Positions 1-7,414 are shown, numbered from the stretch's first letter. The stretch: DNA of 12,093 bases from Clostridiales bacterium (GCA_016930475.1 JAFGGR010000067.1:1-12093); one strand, 5' to 3'. The notes: generated by a model not told the origin, from the sequence alone. Made by a program: numbers and translations.

Positions 1-565
1 CGGCGATTCTTCCTGTCATGATCGCAGTAGGACCGCCGGCAGGGCTATAGACCCACTTTCCTGCCGCATAAACATCCGGCAGTTCGGTTTTTACGGAGCG
101 GGCCATGTTAAACATATTGGTAACCACAGGGATTTTGCCTTCAAAGGACCAGCCTACAATAGAACCCTCTGAACTGCCCACCCGCTCTTGAATGGAGCAG
201 GGCGTAGAGGAAAACTCGAGCTTGCTCTCGGGATATAATTCCTTCAATGCATCCGCATATTGGCTCAAGCTTTCTTCTTTATCCGTCCGGAGCAGTATGT
301 CCTCTATCCCGAGGGTGATCGGGTTTGGCAGGATCTCAACATCCAGGGCAAATTCCTTGATCAACGGCTTAATGAGGCCTGCGTTGACCAAGGCCCGGGC
401 ACCGGCTTCGAAGCGATATCCGTCTCTTTCAAAAGTATTCATCAGTCCGCCACAGCGCTCGTTTTTTTCGAGCAGAAGCACTTCTCTGCCCGAATGAGCG
501 AGGCTGAGCGCAGCCGTCAGGCCTGCAATACCGCCACCTACAACAATAATGTCCTTCTGAATCAT
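1..565 (-). CDS. FAD-dependent oxidoreductase (phytoene-desaturase-like), internally deleted, 3' end outside window
   Basis: Reading leftward from ATG 565-563, 188 residues stay open to the window edge. Residues 1-45 form a classic FAD dinucleotide-binding start (IIVVGGGIAGLTAAL, then LLEKNERCGG). Around residues 115-188 the text is that of the family's C-terminus (SSTPCSIQERVGSSEGSIVGW, then KWVYSPAGGPTAIMTGRIAA). From memory of the phytoene dehydrogenase/carotene isomerase-like NAD(P)/FAD oxidoreductases (about 500 residues), roughly 300 central residues should separate these parts. Here they join in frame near LYPESK / LEFSSTP (about base 215-220). The substrate domain is therefore missing and the product is probably inactive, although the frame is intact. 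The start overlaps the stop of the upstream dehydrogenase gene (ATGA), so the two are co-translated. The deletion is inferred without alignment; the family call is firm. Confidence 0.8.
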   Translation of the reverse strand, partial: MIQKDIIVVGGGIAGLTAALSLAHSGREVLLLEKNERCGGLMNTFERDGYRFEAGARALVNAGLIKPLIKEFALDVEILPNPITLGIEDILLRTDKEESLSQYADALKELYPESKLEFSSTPCSIQERVGSSEGSIVGWSFEGKIPVVTNMFNMARSVKTELPDVYAAGKWVYSPAGGPTAIMTGRIA

Positions 566-1524
566 ACAATAATACCTTCATTATTCAGAAAATCTTTGGT
601 TCTAATTAAGAGGGCTTCCGCTGCCTCTAAATCGAGAGCGGGGGGAACCAGCTTTTCTTCCGTCGTCAGATGAAAAAAGACATCCGTGGTTTGTGACAGT
701 TCCGGAGATGTACCGAGATAGTAAAGAGCTTCGGCGGAAACATCCGGTGCGGCCGAGAACTTATTAATGACGTTCTTTTTATACCATTGATACCATTTAC
801 CGTTGTCCTTGCCGGACTCTGTCCGGACCATTCCGGGATGCATCGCGTTCATTGTCACGCGAAAAGGGGCAAGTTCGCCGGAAAGGAGATGCATAAACAG
901 TATCTGTGCCAGTTTCCCGGCGCCATACGCCTTGATACCGGTATACCGCCGTCTTTTCCACTGCAGATCTTCAAGATCCAGACCCCAAACTGCAAAGCGA
1001 TAGGCCTCCGAGCTTACCAATAGAATTCTTCCGGTTTGATCCTTTTGATACTTCGGAATCAGCATTTTGTTAATGATCAGGGGGCAAAGATAATGGATGG
1101 CAAAGTTCACTTCGATACCCATAGCGTTTTCTCTGCGCGATTCCAAATGCACGCCCGCATTATGGATCAGCACGTCGATCGGCTTTTCGAGAGACAGAAG
1201 ATGCTGTCCTACCCGCTGTATATCGGGCAGCAGCGTTAAATCCGCAATGATATGATCGACCGGGACGCCGAATTCTTCGGCTATTTCTCTGCGTACGGAC
1301 TCGGACTTCTCCCGATTTCGATTGACCATCAGGACATGAGCACCCATAGAAGCATATTTACGGGCAGTATAGTATCCGATCCCCGATGTTGTACCGGTTA
1401 TGACAACAAGTTTATTCCGGAACGGCTCAGAATTCTTTTCGGGAAGCCGTTTCATATTTTTGATCATAGCGTATATGTTTGACCATTTGTATTTAGCCCA
1501 GTATTTTCTCACTGCAGAGTTCAT
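562..1524 (-). CDS. Short-chain dehydrogenase/reductase (SDR), retinol-dehydrogenase-like
   Basis: A 320-residue NAD(P)-dependent oxidoreductase with a Rossmann fold. The cofactor glycine motif TGTTSGIG is at residues 43-50, the NAG motif at 122-124, the catalytic Ser at about 171-172, and the YxxxK pair at Tyr200 and Lys204. The adenine-side Asp is seen in ADLT (about 94-97). An N-terminal extension of about 35 basic/aromatic residues precedes the fold, as in retinol/protochlorophyllide-reductase-type SDRs. I chose ATG at 1524 because AAAGGA lies about 8 bases upstream; the ATG at 1551 would add nine residues but has no ribosome binding site. The gene overlaps the FAD oxidoreductase start by four bases, suggesting a two-gene redox operon on a lipid or isoprenoid-type substrate. 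The substrate itself cannot be read from sequence. Confidence 0.9.
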   Translation of the reverse strand: MNSAVRKYWAKYKWSNIYAMIKNMKRLPEKNSEPFRNKLVVITGTTSGIGYYTARKYASMGAHVLMVNRNREKSESVRREIAEEFGVPVDHIIADLTLLPDIQRVGQHLLSLEKPIDVLIHNAGVHLESRRENAMGIEVNFAIHYLCPLIINKMLIPKYQKDQTGRILLVSSEAYRFAVWGLDLEDLQWKRRRYTGIKAYGAGKLAQILFMHLLSGELAPFRVTMNAMHPGMVRTESGKDNGKWYQWYKKNVINKFSAAPDVSAEALYYLGTSPELSQTTDVFFHLTTEEKLVPPALDLEAAEALLIRTKDFLNNEGIIV

Positions 1525-1596
1525 AAAATAAATCCTTTGTGTGCTTAACATTCAGTCATGAAGTTTTGCTCCATCGTATCAATACAAGTGATGAGC

Positions 1597-1625
1597 CGGT
1601 GATGGATGAGGCGGTGATGGATGAG
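1597..1625. repeat. Short tandem repeat upstream of the SDR gene
   Basis: CGGTGATGGATGAG occurs twice in a row (1597-1610 and 1612-1625, period 15), with a weaker partial copy just before. It lies between the divergent SDR and membrane-protein genes. It is a simple slippage-type duplication with no known function. Confidence 0.7.
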
Positions 1626-1646
1626 CCTTAATTAATTATTGTAATA

Positions 1647-1668
1647 TATTGAAATCTGTGTTTCAATA
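1647..1668. promoter_or_regulatory. Inverted repeat just upstream of the membrane-protein start
   Basis: TATTGAAA and TTTCAATA form a perfect 8-bp dyad around a 6-base spacer. It ends five bases before the ATG at 1674, in the place where a ribosome binding site would be, and no Shine-Dalgarno sequence is visible there. It could be an operator or an RNA hairpin that limits translation. The role is inferred from position only. Confidence 0.35.
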
Positions 1669-1673
1669 ATTTC

Positions 1674-2285
1674 ATGAAAAAACACATAAACACAAAAATC
1701 ATTTTGACTGTTTTTATCGTCATCATGCTGGGTATGATCGGGTTTGCAGTTTTTTCTAAAGATGCCTTTGTTGCTCTTCTGAAGCATTCGGCACTGCTCA
1801 GACACGCTCGCTTTTTGCATATCGCAGCAGTCTCTCTGTTCTTTTCCAATGCAGTTGTCGGAATTATTTGGGAGCGCCGGAGCCTTGCTTCGGGCAGTAA
1901 GGAAATCATTCTTCATACCTATAACACGGTAACGTTTCTGGACTCCCTGTTTTCATCGCCCCTGATCATACTTTCACTGCTTGGTGGCCTTTCCCTGAGT
2001 TTCAATGTAGGAGAACTGTGGCAGATCGGTTGGCTGTCCGTCAGTTTTCTTCTCTTTATACTCTCCGGCATCATCTGGGTTGTCTCTGACATACCCACAC
2101 AGTACAAGGTCAAACAACTCCTATCCCGGCTGAATCCGGAAGATCAAGACCTTCCGGATGAACTGATCCGGATCTTGAAACTGCGCTGGTGGATCAGCAT
2201 GGCCGGTGTTCTGCCCTTAGTGGCTGTTTTTATTCTGATGGTATACAAACCGGACATGACAGCGGTGGCCGACTGGTTCCGGTAG
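1674..2285 (+). CDS. DUF2269-like integral membrane protein
   Basis: A 203-residue protein of mostly hydrophobic character. Predicted membrane spans by eye are at residues 9-27, 46-66, 87-107, 117-139 and 172-192. The second span begins with RFLHIAAVSLFFSNAVVG, which resembles the conserved His-containing helix of DUF2269 proteins (predicted integral membrane proteins of unknown function), and the overall length and four-to-five-span layout fit. A charged loop (about 143-168) precedes the last span. The start is uncertain because no good ribosome binding site is present; another Met occurs at residue 18 inside the first span. The gene is divergent from the SDR gene and convergent with the AbiE pair. 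The family call is from memory and the function is unknown. Confidence 0.72.
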   Translation: MKKHINTKIILTVFIVIMLGMIGFAVFSKDAFVALLKHSALLRHARFLHIAAVSLFFSNAVVGIIWERRSLASGSKEIILHTYNTVTFLDSLFSSPLIILSLLGGLSLSFNVGELWQIGWLSVSFLLFILSGIIWVVSDIPTQYKVKQLLSRLNPEDQDLPDELIRILKLRWWISMAGVLPLVAVFILMVYKPDMTAVADWFR

Positions 2286-2309
2286 CCGATCAAGTTTTTT
2301 ACAGGGATA

Positions 2310-2344
2310 TTCCGATAAGTTATTGAAAAATGATTGGCAACAAC
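2310..2344. repeat. Direct repeat, left copy, flanking the AbiE block
   Basis: Bases 2316-2344 match 4142-4170 in the same orientation with 3 mismatches over 29. A further TTCCGA just to the left is also shared (2310-2315 and 4131-4136), with a 5-base indel between. The core is ATTGAAAAATGAT. The left copy lies just past the 3' end of abiEii and the right copy just past the oxidoreductase tail remnant, so the two bracket a block of about 1.8 kb. Confidence 0.75.
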
Positions 2345-2400
2345 GCGAGCTATTCCATCTTCTCACGTATTGAGAGTGTCGTTTGATATGTGAACAGATA

Positions 2401-3249
2401 CTATCGTTTATACATTGTATCAAGGGTCTCCTGTAACAAAGCAACGATATCATTAAAAGGAATGCCTGATGCATAAGCATATTGGTTTTGATATGCTCGC
2501 CAGATCTGATGAAGCTCGGGGCTCATCAGGATTTGCTGCAAATAGACAGAATACAGTTCAAGATAATTTTCCGTATGGCGTTCCTGTGTCTTTTTCTGAA
2601 GCGCTTCCCTGAGATCGGAAATGAGGCCTTCCGAATTCTTCATCTTCAGCAATGTATAAATATCGTAGTAGTCTCTTGCTCTCGTATTTGAGATGTTGCG
2701 CGCCAAAACGGATTCGATCTTTTCGGACAATATTGTCTGAAGATTGTAGGCTTTCACTGATATTGAGCGATCTTCGAACATCAGGTTAAAATCATAGTCG
2801 ATCTCCCTCGGAGTTACTACATCACCTGTCGTCAAATCGATCTTTAATTTGACTCGAATGGTAAAAAAATGTGCTTCCAAGGTAATGCGGAAGTCCTCGT
2901 ATTGGGCTTCTTCGTGGATATTTTTAATATCAATCAGATGGAAGATAACATGATCATCCAGTTCAATGGACATGATTTCATTCATCATGTTTCGGACGGT
3001 AGTTTCGCTAACCGGAACTCCTTTGATCGTTGTATCCAAATCCATTGTACTTCGGAGATCCACACCAATCATAGAGGCGATCAAAAAGCCGCCCTTGATA
3101 ATGAACATGTCATGAAAACGACTGACCGCTATCCTTTCCAGAAGTTTTTCCATCATGTAGTAATTAATGAGCGTGTTGGCCGGGAGACCGTCTTTCTTTT
3201 CTTTGTTTCTCAGCCAATCCTTTAGTTGTTTCGGGCTGTTGATACTCAT
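2401..3249 (-). CDS. abiEii: AbiEii-type nucleotidyltransferase toxin
   Basis: A 282-residue protein of the AbiEii/AbiGii toxin family, the type IV toxin-antitoxin/abortive infection toxins with a DNA-polymerase-beta-like nucleotidyltransferase fold. Motifs in order: KGG at 52-54 (IIKGGFLIAS), R66-S-T-M-D70-L-D72 matching the RxTxDxD metal-binding motif, KID with Asp138, a SEK segment with Lys176, and RDYYDIY at 192-198. All family motifs appear intact, so the toxin is probably active. The ATG overlaps the stop of the antitoxin gene (ATGA), and GGAGGTG lies about six bases upstream. Members studied elsewhere modify tRNA 3' ends or bind GTP and arrest growth upon phage infection; that role is inherited from the family. 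Confidence 0.9.
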   Translation of the reverse strand: MSINSPKQLKDWLRNKEKKDGLPANTLINYYMMEKLLERIAVSRFHDMFIIKGGFLIASMIGVDLRSTMDLDTTIKGVPVSETTVRNMMNEIMSIELDDHVIFHLIDIKNIHEEAQYEDFRITLEAHFFTIRVKLKIDLTTGDVVTPREIDYDFNLMFEDRSISVKAYNLQTILSEKIESVLARNISNTRARDYYDIYTLLKMKNSEGLISDLREALQKKTQERHTENYLELYSVYLQQILMSPELHQIWRAYQNQYAYASGIPFNDIVALLQETLDTMYKR

Positions 3250-3842
3250 CGAAGCACCTCCATGTATTGGCGAACGGTATCCCGAATGTGAAAGAGCTCC
3301 GCATAATTCATGAGCTCATGCCATTTTGCATCGGGTCTTTTCATGTAGATTTTGACCGCGGAGAGGACTTCGTCGCGATCCAGTTCGTCAATTTTCCGGA
3401 TACAGTCACAAATCGTTCGCTCAACATTATATACGGTCAGAACATTTCCATAGGCAGATACGATGGTGGACTGACCCATTTTCCATAGACTTTCCTTAAG
3501 GTAAAAAAAGCGATATCGTGAGGACTCCGTTAACAGGGCGGTATTCCAACCGGATGGAATGGTTAAACTGAACTTAACCGGATTCCGGTCCGAAAGCTGA
3601 TGCAGAATAAGCGCTGTATCCATTGAAAAAACGCCCTTGGGACAACGGTGCTGTGCTACAAGAAACGGATCTTCCAAGTGTTCCGCATCCATATAAAGAC
3701 CGTGAGCGACCCGCTCTAAATCACCGCTTTTTTCAAGGCGCTGTAAGACCTTCGTATCCATGCCCATTTCCCGTACGTCCTGCGCCCGGATAACTCCATT
3801 ATTATCTTGAATATACTTCAGGACTCGATCTTTATCTGCCAT
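3246..3842 (-). CDS. abiEi: AbiEi-type antitoxin / transcriptional repressor
   Basis: A 198-residue protein starting MADKDRVLKYIQDNNGVIRA. The first ~50 residues form the winged-helix domain typical of AbiEi antitoxins (RAQDVREMGMDTKVLQRLEKSG, then a basic GLY wing). The rest is the C-terminal antitoxin domain, with FSMDTALILHQLSDRNP and, later, NVERTICDCIR, both recognisable family blocks. A longer in-frame start at 3914 exists, but ATG 3842 has AAGGTG about seven bases upstream, so I prefer it. It is translationally coupled to the toxin gene. AbiEi proteins usually repress their own promoter through inverted repeats. A candidate repeat lies upstream at 3878-3901. Confidence 0.9.
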   Translation of the reverse strand: MADKDRVLKYIQDNNGVIRAQDVREMGMDTKVLQRLEKSGDLERVAHGLYMDAEHLEDPFLVAQHRCPKGVFSMDTALILHQLSDRNPVKFSLTIPSGWNTALLTESSRYRFFYLKESLWKMGQSTIVSAYGNVLTVYNVERTICDCIRKIDELDRDEVLSAVKIYMKRPDAKWHELMNYAELFHIRDTVRQYMEVLR

Positions 3843-3877
3843 TGTAATCACCTTATCACCGAGGATGTCTTTGTTTT

Positions 3878-3901
3878 TCGTATTAAGATTACCATATACG
3901 A
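3878..3901. promoter_or_regulatory. Candidate AbiEi operator
   Basis: TCGTAT (3878-3883) and ATACGA (3896-3901) form a 6-bp inverted repeat about 36 bases upstream of the preferred abiEi start. A weak minus-strand promoter (TTGTCT near 3912-3917) lies just beyond. The sequence is A/T-rich and the dyad is short, so chance is possible. Confidence 0.3.
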
Positions 3902-3979
3902 TATAAAAAGACAACAGAAATATTTGTTTACAGTGCTTGGAAGAAAATATTCAGCAGTAATTTGCTTCCGACCGCTCCG

Positions 3980-4121
3980 TTACCCCTTCATCAACTCGAA
4001 CACGCGATCGCATTGGGCGGCGATTCTTCCTGTCATGATCGCAGTAGGGCCGCCGGCAGGGCTATAGACCCACTTTTGAACTGCCCACCCGCTCTTGAAT
4101 GGAGCAGGGCGTAGAGGAAAA
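3980..4121 (-). pseudogene. Remnant of the FAD oxidoreductase 3' end (second copy)
   Basis: Bases 4018-4076 match 1-59, and 4077-4121 match 170-214, with only one mismatch visible. The 110 bases equivalent to 60-169 are missing. The loss is not a multiple of three, so the reading frame breaks: KWVYSPAGGPTAIMTGRIAAQCDRVFELMKG is in the right frame to the stop at 3980, but the sequence before it is frameshifted. It also supplies the C-terminus that copy one loses at the window edge. There is no start and the N-terminal domain is absent, so this is a dead fragment. The near identity implies a recent duplication or gene conversion. Confidence 0.85.
4018..4121. repeat. Long duplicated segment, right copy (partner 1-214)
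   Basis: This is the right copy of a same-orientation duplication whose left copy begins at or before base 1. Identity is nearly complete over 104 aligned bases, apart from the 110-base deletion in this copy. Homology stops at 214/4121, only a few bases from the point where the left copy's N- and C-terminal halves are fused. Confidence 0.85.
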
Positions 4122-4130
4122 TATGTATGG

Positions 4131-4170
4131 TTCCGAGACCTTAAGTCATTGAAAAATGATCGGTAACAAC
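4131..4170. repeat. Direct repeat, right copy, flanking the AbiE block
   Basis: Partner of 2310-2344. It contains the perfect small dyad TCATT-GAAA-AATGA (4146-4159), which is imperfect in the left copy. Confidence 0.75.
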
Positions 4171-4198
4171 CTGCCAACTTTTCACTGAAAAATCATCA

Positions 4199-4903
4199 TC
4201 ACAAAAATGCCCATAATACGTTCACGATCTGCCACCGATCGTTTATTCGGCAGAGATGAACATAATCGAGAAAATTGTTCGATATCACTTTTGCCGACGC
4301 TATATTCTTCTGAGTATCGAGCCATTCGATCTCCAAAACCCGATGATCGCCGTTTGAGCCGCCGTACTGCGGAACAACATCCAGAAGTGACGAGCGGGTG
4401 AACTCGTCAATTATATCCGGATTTTCAGGATTGATACTGCGTTTTGCCAGATCCGGATGCAGGCCTCTCTTGACCCGGTCGATGTCCTTGTCATACCAGC
4501 CCTCAACATAGTCCCGCAATGGTTTTTCCATATCAATTTTCATGGTATCAGTCCGTTTTTCGAGTGCCTTTTCATGGAAATCCCAGAGAACATTGATGAT
4601 TTTCCATGAGTCTTTCGTATTAACGAGGTGGATATAGTCAACATATTCATTGCTTACAGCCCGGGCTGTGGCGATGTTGCCTATCGAATCAAAGATATCA
4701 ATATCCAGCCTTCTTTCCTTTCCTTCTGCCCCGCCGTATATCGGAAGTGCTTCCAGGAGTGAGCTTATGTTTTTCGAAATGATTCCGTTGGGCGCTTCGG
4801 TATCCGGATGTCGTTTGACCAGGAGAGGGTGTACTCCCTGAGTTATGCGGGCACTGTCTTTGTCGTACCATCCTTCTACGTAATCATGTATTGCCTTTTC
4901 CAT
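4199..4903 (-). CDS. Tandem-domain NTF2-like (putative lumazine-binding) protein
   Basis: A 234-residue protein made of two copies of the same ~110-residue domain. Both copies share DYVEGWYDKD (residues 7-16 and 131-140), a GxHPxLxKR segment (about 23-31 and 147-155), an L..vP.YGG block, and an ending of W.I.NVLW (about 100-107 and near the C-terminus). This matches the putative lumazine-binding / SnoaL-like NTF2 superfamily, in which single domains usually dimerise, so this chain may fold as a fused pseudo-dimer. Residues 121-125 (MKIDMEK) look like an old second start, suggesting fusion of two adjacent genes. GGAGGAG lies six bases before the ATG, so the start is firm. Ligand and role are unknown. 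Confidence 0.8.
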   Translation of the reverse strand: MEKAIHDYVEGWYDKDSARITQGVHPLLVKRHPDTEAPNGIISKNISSLLEALPIYGGAEGKERRLDIDIFDSIGNIATARAVSNEYVDYIHLVNTKDSWKIINVLWDFHEKALEKRTDTMKIDMEKPLRDYVEGWYDKDIDRVKRGLHPDLAKRSINPENPDIIDEFTRSSLLDVVPQYGGSNGDHRVLEIEWLDTQKNIASAKVISNNFLDYVHLCRINDRWQIVNVLWAFL

Positions 4904-4987
4904 TGCATACTCCTCCGTGACGTAAATATATCTGATTTATGTGCAGTGCAACACCAATGAAGTAAAGAAAATTTCCGAATCCATTAC

Positions 4988-5269
4988 TTAATATTTTACA
5001 CTATTTTTCCTGTTGCATAGTTTGGATAATAGGGTGAAGATCAGGAGCATAAGGTAGCAGTCTGCAATAGAAAGCCGGCTCGTTTTTCGACAAGCTTTTT
5101 CGTCTCCGGATATGGCTGAATGGACAATCCCGATCATCGGGAAGCATAATTCAACATAGGATATCAGGCAGGTGTTATGGTTGATGTCCCGCAAAGCGCT
5201 CTCGAGACTGCTCCGGACGAGAGCTTCGGAAATAAAGCGATCTGACACGTTTACATAATGTTGGGGGTA
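4988..5269 (-). other. Possible decayed gene fragment, unrecognised
   Basis: A minus-strand frame is open from a stop at 5270-5272 to a stop near 4988. It reads YPQHYVNVSDRFISEALV and on through a plausible soluble region to a hydrophobic LMLLIFTLLSKL near the end. The only usable start is GTG at 5248, without a ribosome binding site, and the protein-like sequence seems to begin before it. I do not recognise it; it may be a fragment of a lost gene or chance. The remaining intergenic bases (4904-4987) show nothing further. Confidence 0.2.
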
Positions 5270-5316
5270 TCAGGCATGAAATCTCTTATGCGTAGAATGT
5301 TTGTTGAGATGATCGT

Positions 5317-5868
5317 GTGCACATTTTAATTTGCAGCATTTCGGCATGTTCGCTTTGGACTCGTTCGAATGAAGGCACAGTAACGGGGACGTCGGAACCA
5401 AATTCTTCGGACAATAGCGAAGGGACCCGGGAGACAGAGGAGATTATTCGTCAGCTGACATTGGTTTGTGATAATCCTTCTGTGGTGGCAGCCTCCCCGG
5501 ATGGCTCGAAAATCATCCTGAGAACCGGATCCATTTCGAGTTTTTGGATAAATTACTATATTTTAGACACGGAGGGGGAGGAGAAGCCGGTCGGTATCGA
5601 GCGTCCGGAACGCTATGAGATTATTGGTGCGTCATTTTCGCCGGACGGAACAAAAATCATATATCTCACTATCCCGGAGGACATGAATAAGTCTGATGCA
5701 AAAATCAACTTGATTCATTCCGACGGGAACAATCAAAAAACACTCGCAACAGGATACGCCCCGAAATTTCTGAAGGGCGGCGATGAGATTCTTTATTTAT
5801 CCGACGGACAACGCTACCGGATGAATGCCGACGGACACAGCCCGGCCTTTGCGGCAGGAGGGGAGTAA
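5317..5868 (+). CDS. Small PD40/TolB-type propeller lipoprotein, signal peptide probably frameshifted
   Basis: A 183-residue frame from GTG 5317. It starts HILICSISACSLW, where I-S-A-C is a lipobox, then an S/T/E-rich linker (about 20-42), then WD40-like propeller strands with the marks ASPDGSKIIL (about 58-67) and FSPDGTKIIY (about 106-115). Two to three blades are visible, far fewer than a full propeller. The natural start is probably ATG 5276 in another frame: MKSLMRRMFVEMIV is a signal-peptide n-region that ends in GTGTG, and removing one GT would join it to HILICSISAC. As written the gene needs GTG initiation without a good ribosome binding site, so it may be inactive. The stop overlaps the ATG of the next frame (TAATG). 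Confidence 0.6.
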   Translation: MHILICSISACSLWTRSNEGTVTGTSEPNSSDNSEGTRETEEIIRQLTLVCDNPSVVAASPDGSKIILRTGSISSFWINYYILDTEGEEKPVGIERPERYEIIGASFSPDGTKIIYLTIPEDMNKSDAKINLIHSDGNNQKTLATGYAPKFLKGGDEILYLSDGQRYRMNADGHSPAFAAGGE

Positions 5869-6023
5869 TGGAGGCCTCAATGCCTGACACCCAGCACCCC
5901 GCCCCCACCCCTTCCTCCATCCTGAATCGCGCGATCGTTTTCGCGACGGAGGCGCACCAGGGCGCTTTTCGAAAAGGAATCGGTATCCCGTACATCCTTA
6001 ATCCTTACTCACACGATCGGTAA
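5868..6023 (+). pseudogene. Truncated HD-domain hydrolase (RelA/SpoT-like N-terminus)
   Basis: A 51-codon frame from ATG 5868, preceded by GGAGG and overlapping the upstream stop as TAATG. After a Pro-rich start, residues 18-43 read LNRAIVFATEAHQGAFRKGIGIPYIL. This is the opening of HD-domain (p)ppGpp-hydrolase-like proteins, in which A..FA...H.g..RKg...PYi.HP precedes the catalytic HD. The expected H-P and everything after it are absent: the frame runs into the tail of the convergent phosphoesterase gene, overlapping it by 26 bases. Homology seems to break near base 5997. Full members are at least 140 residues, so this stump is non-functional. Confidence 0.65.
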
Positions 6024-7362
6024 TATCTGTGATTGTTCCGTCCGCTTCATACTCATAAATTACGGCGTCGGTGATGGCACCGGTGGTGATGACGGCGAAC
6101 GTTCTGGCGATATCCGGATTTAAATGGTTGTGATCGATCCAGGTGCCCTCGTTGATATACAGTTTATCGCCCACTTTTCGGGACTCCGGTGTGTGGGTGT
6201 GGCCGAACACCACTAGTTCAATGGACTTTTCGGGATTTTCCAGATACTGCACGATGGCTTGGTTGAAGTAGTAGTCCGTGCTGAGTGTTCCGGCAACCGC
6301 CTCGACAAAGCTGTTTTTCACGCCAACCTGATTGATTTCCTGACGTTCATCCCATGTTCGCTGGAAATTCTCGAAAAGCACCGGCGCGGAGATCGTACCA
6401 TCTTCTTGCTGAACCGGATAGAAATCTTTAAGGGAGTATATGTCATCAAAGCCGGCAATGCCCATATCAAAGACCTTGTCTTCAAAGCGCTCAAACTGGG
6501 TAATGCGGGCAAATTGGGTGCTCAATACTCTGTAATAGAGATACGCACCATACTGGTCGGGATCGATGGCCGGATCGGGAATGACGGTAACTACGGGGTA
6601 GTCTTTTTTGATTAAGGGCTGGCCCTGTAGTATCCAGCTTGCCGCAATGCGGGCATAGAAATATCCCGGAGGCAGAATGGTATCTTCGTTTTGGCACAGT
6701 TCTTTATTGGAGACGCTGTCGGGCGACGAAAAAACATCGTAGCGATGGCCGTGCTCGATGGCGATTTCCTGACGGTCGCCGGTCACATATACCCCGAGCC
6801 CTTCCGCGTCACGCGCCTGCACGATTCCCGGCAACGCCTCATCCAAAACTTCGCTCTTCAGAAGCATATCGTGATTGCCCGGTACGTAGACCACGTTGAT
6901 TCCCTTTGTTATCAGGCGATTCAACGCATCGATCACATCCTGATTGGTTGCGATCACCTGTCGGTAGAACTCATCCGGATCGTCATATCCGGGGTAGGCA
7001 AGCGGCAAAAACCAGTCATCCAAAAAATCGCCGTTAATGACCAGCTCGCGCACATCCGCGGTATCTTCAAGCTTTTCGAGAAAATCCACCAGCAACGCGC
7101 GATTTTCAACCGTTTCAGAATAACGGTCATCAATCCCAAGATGCAAATCACTGATCACAACAATTTTGTCGGCGGATTCAGACGGCGTCCAAAGCCCCTC
7201 GGCCGTAACGGCGATCGGCGTTGACGTGACGGATATGGAAGACTCGGTACTTGCGGCGACCGGAGTGGTTGCGGCATCCGTTACGCGCTTCTCTGTTCCG
7301 CACGCAGAGAGGGCGAATGACATCGAAAGCAACAGTAAAAATGTGACGATTCGCTTGATCAT
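5998..7362 (-). CDS. Calcineurin-like metallophosphoesterase lipoprotein
   Basis: A 454-residue secreted, lipid-anchored phosphoesterase. The signal MIKRIVTFLLLLSMSFALSAC ends in the lipobox L-S-A-C21, followed by a Thr/Ser/Ala-rich linker to about residue 62. Metal-binding motifs are complete: D72-L-H74, G111-D112-FLDD, G162-NHD165, H204-G-H206 and G387-HTH390. The order and the GDFLDDW motif resemble UDP-2,3-diacylglucosamine hydrolase-type enzymes, but the substrate is unknown and a lipoprotein form argues for an extracytoplasmic phosphoester. The start at 7362 has GGGAGG seven bases upstream and a basic n-region; the in-frame ATG at 7419 would begin inside the likely promoter. The gene is transcribed alone, convergent with the HD stump. 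Confidence 0.88.
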   Translation of the reverse strand: MIKRIVTFLLLLSMSFALSACGTEKRVTDAATTPVAASTESSISVTSTPIAVTAEGLWTPSESADKIVVISDLHLGIDDRYSETVENRALLVDFLEKLEDTADVRELVINGDFLDDWFLPLAYPGYDDPDEFYRQVIATNQDVIDALNRLITKGINVVYVPGNHDMLLKSEVLDEALPGIVQARDAEGLGVYVTGDRQEIAIEHGHRYDVFSSPDSVSNKELCQNEDTILPPGYFYARIAASWILQGQPLIKKDYPVVTVIPDPAIDPDQYGAYLYYRVLSTQFARITQFERFEDKVFDMGIAGFDDIYSLKDFYPVQQEDGTISAPVLFENFQRTWDERQEINQVGVKNSFVEAVAGTLSTDYYFNQAIVQYLENPEKSIELVVFGHTHTPESRKVGDKLYINEGTWIDHNHLNPDIARTFAVITTGAITDAVIYEYEADGTITDITDRVSKD

Positions 7363-7414
7363 TTTGGTGCCTCCCTTTGTTTGAGTTTGTGCAGGTATAT
7401 CTGCTGATATCGTC

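Noticed and set aside
6691..7224. A 177-codon plus-strand frame inside the phosphoesterase gene
   Set aside because: It lies wholly opposite the catalytic core of a gene with complete metal-binding motifs and has no protein family features.
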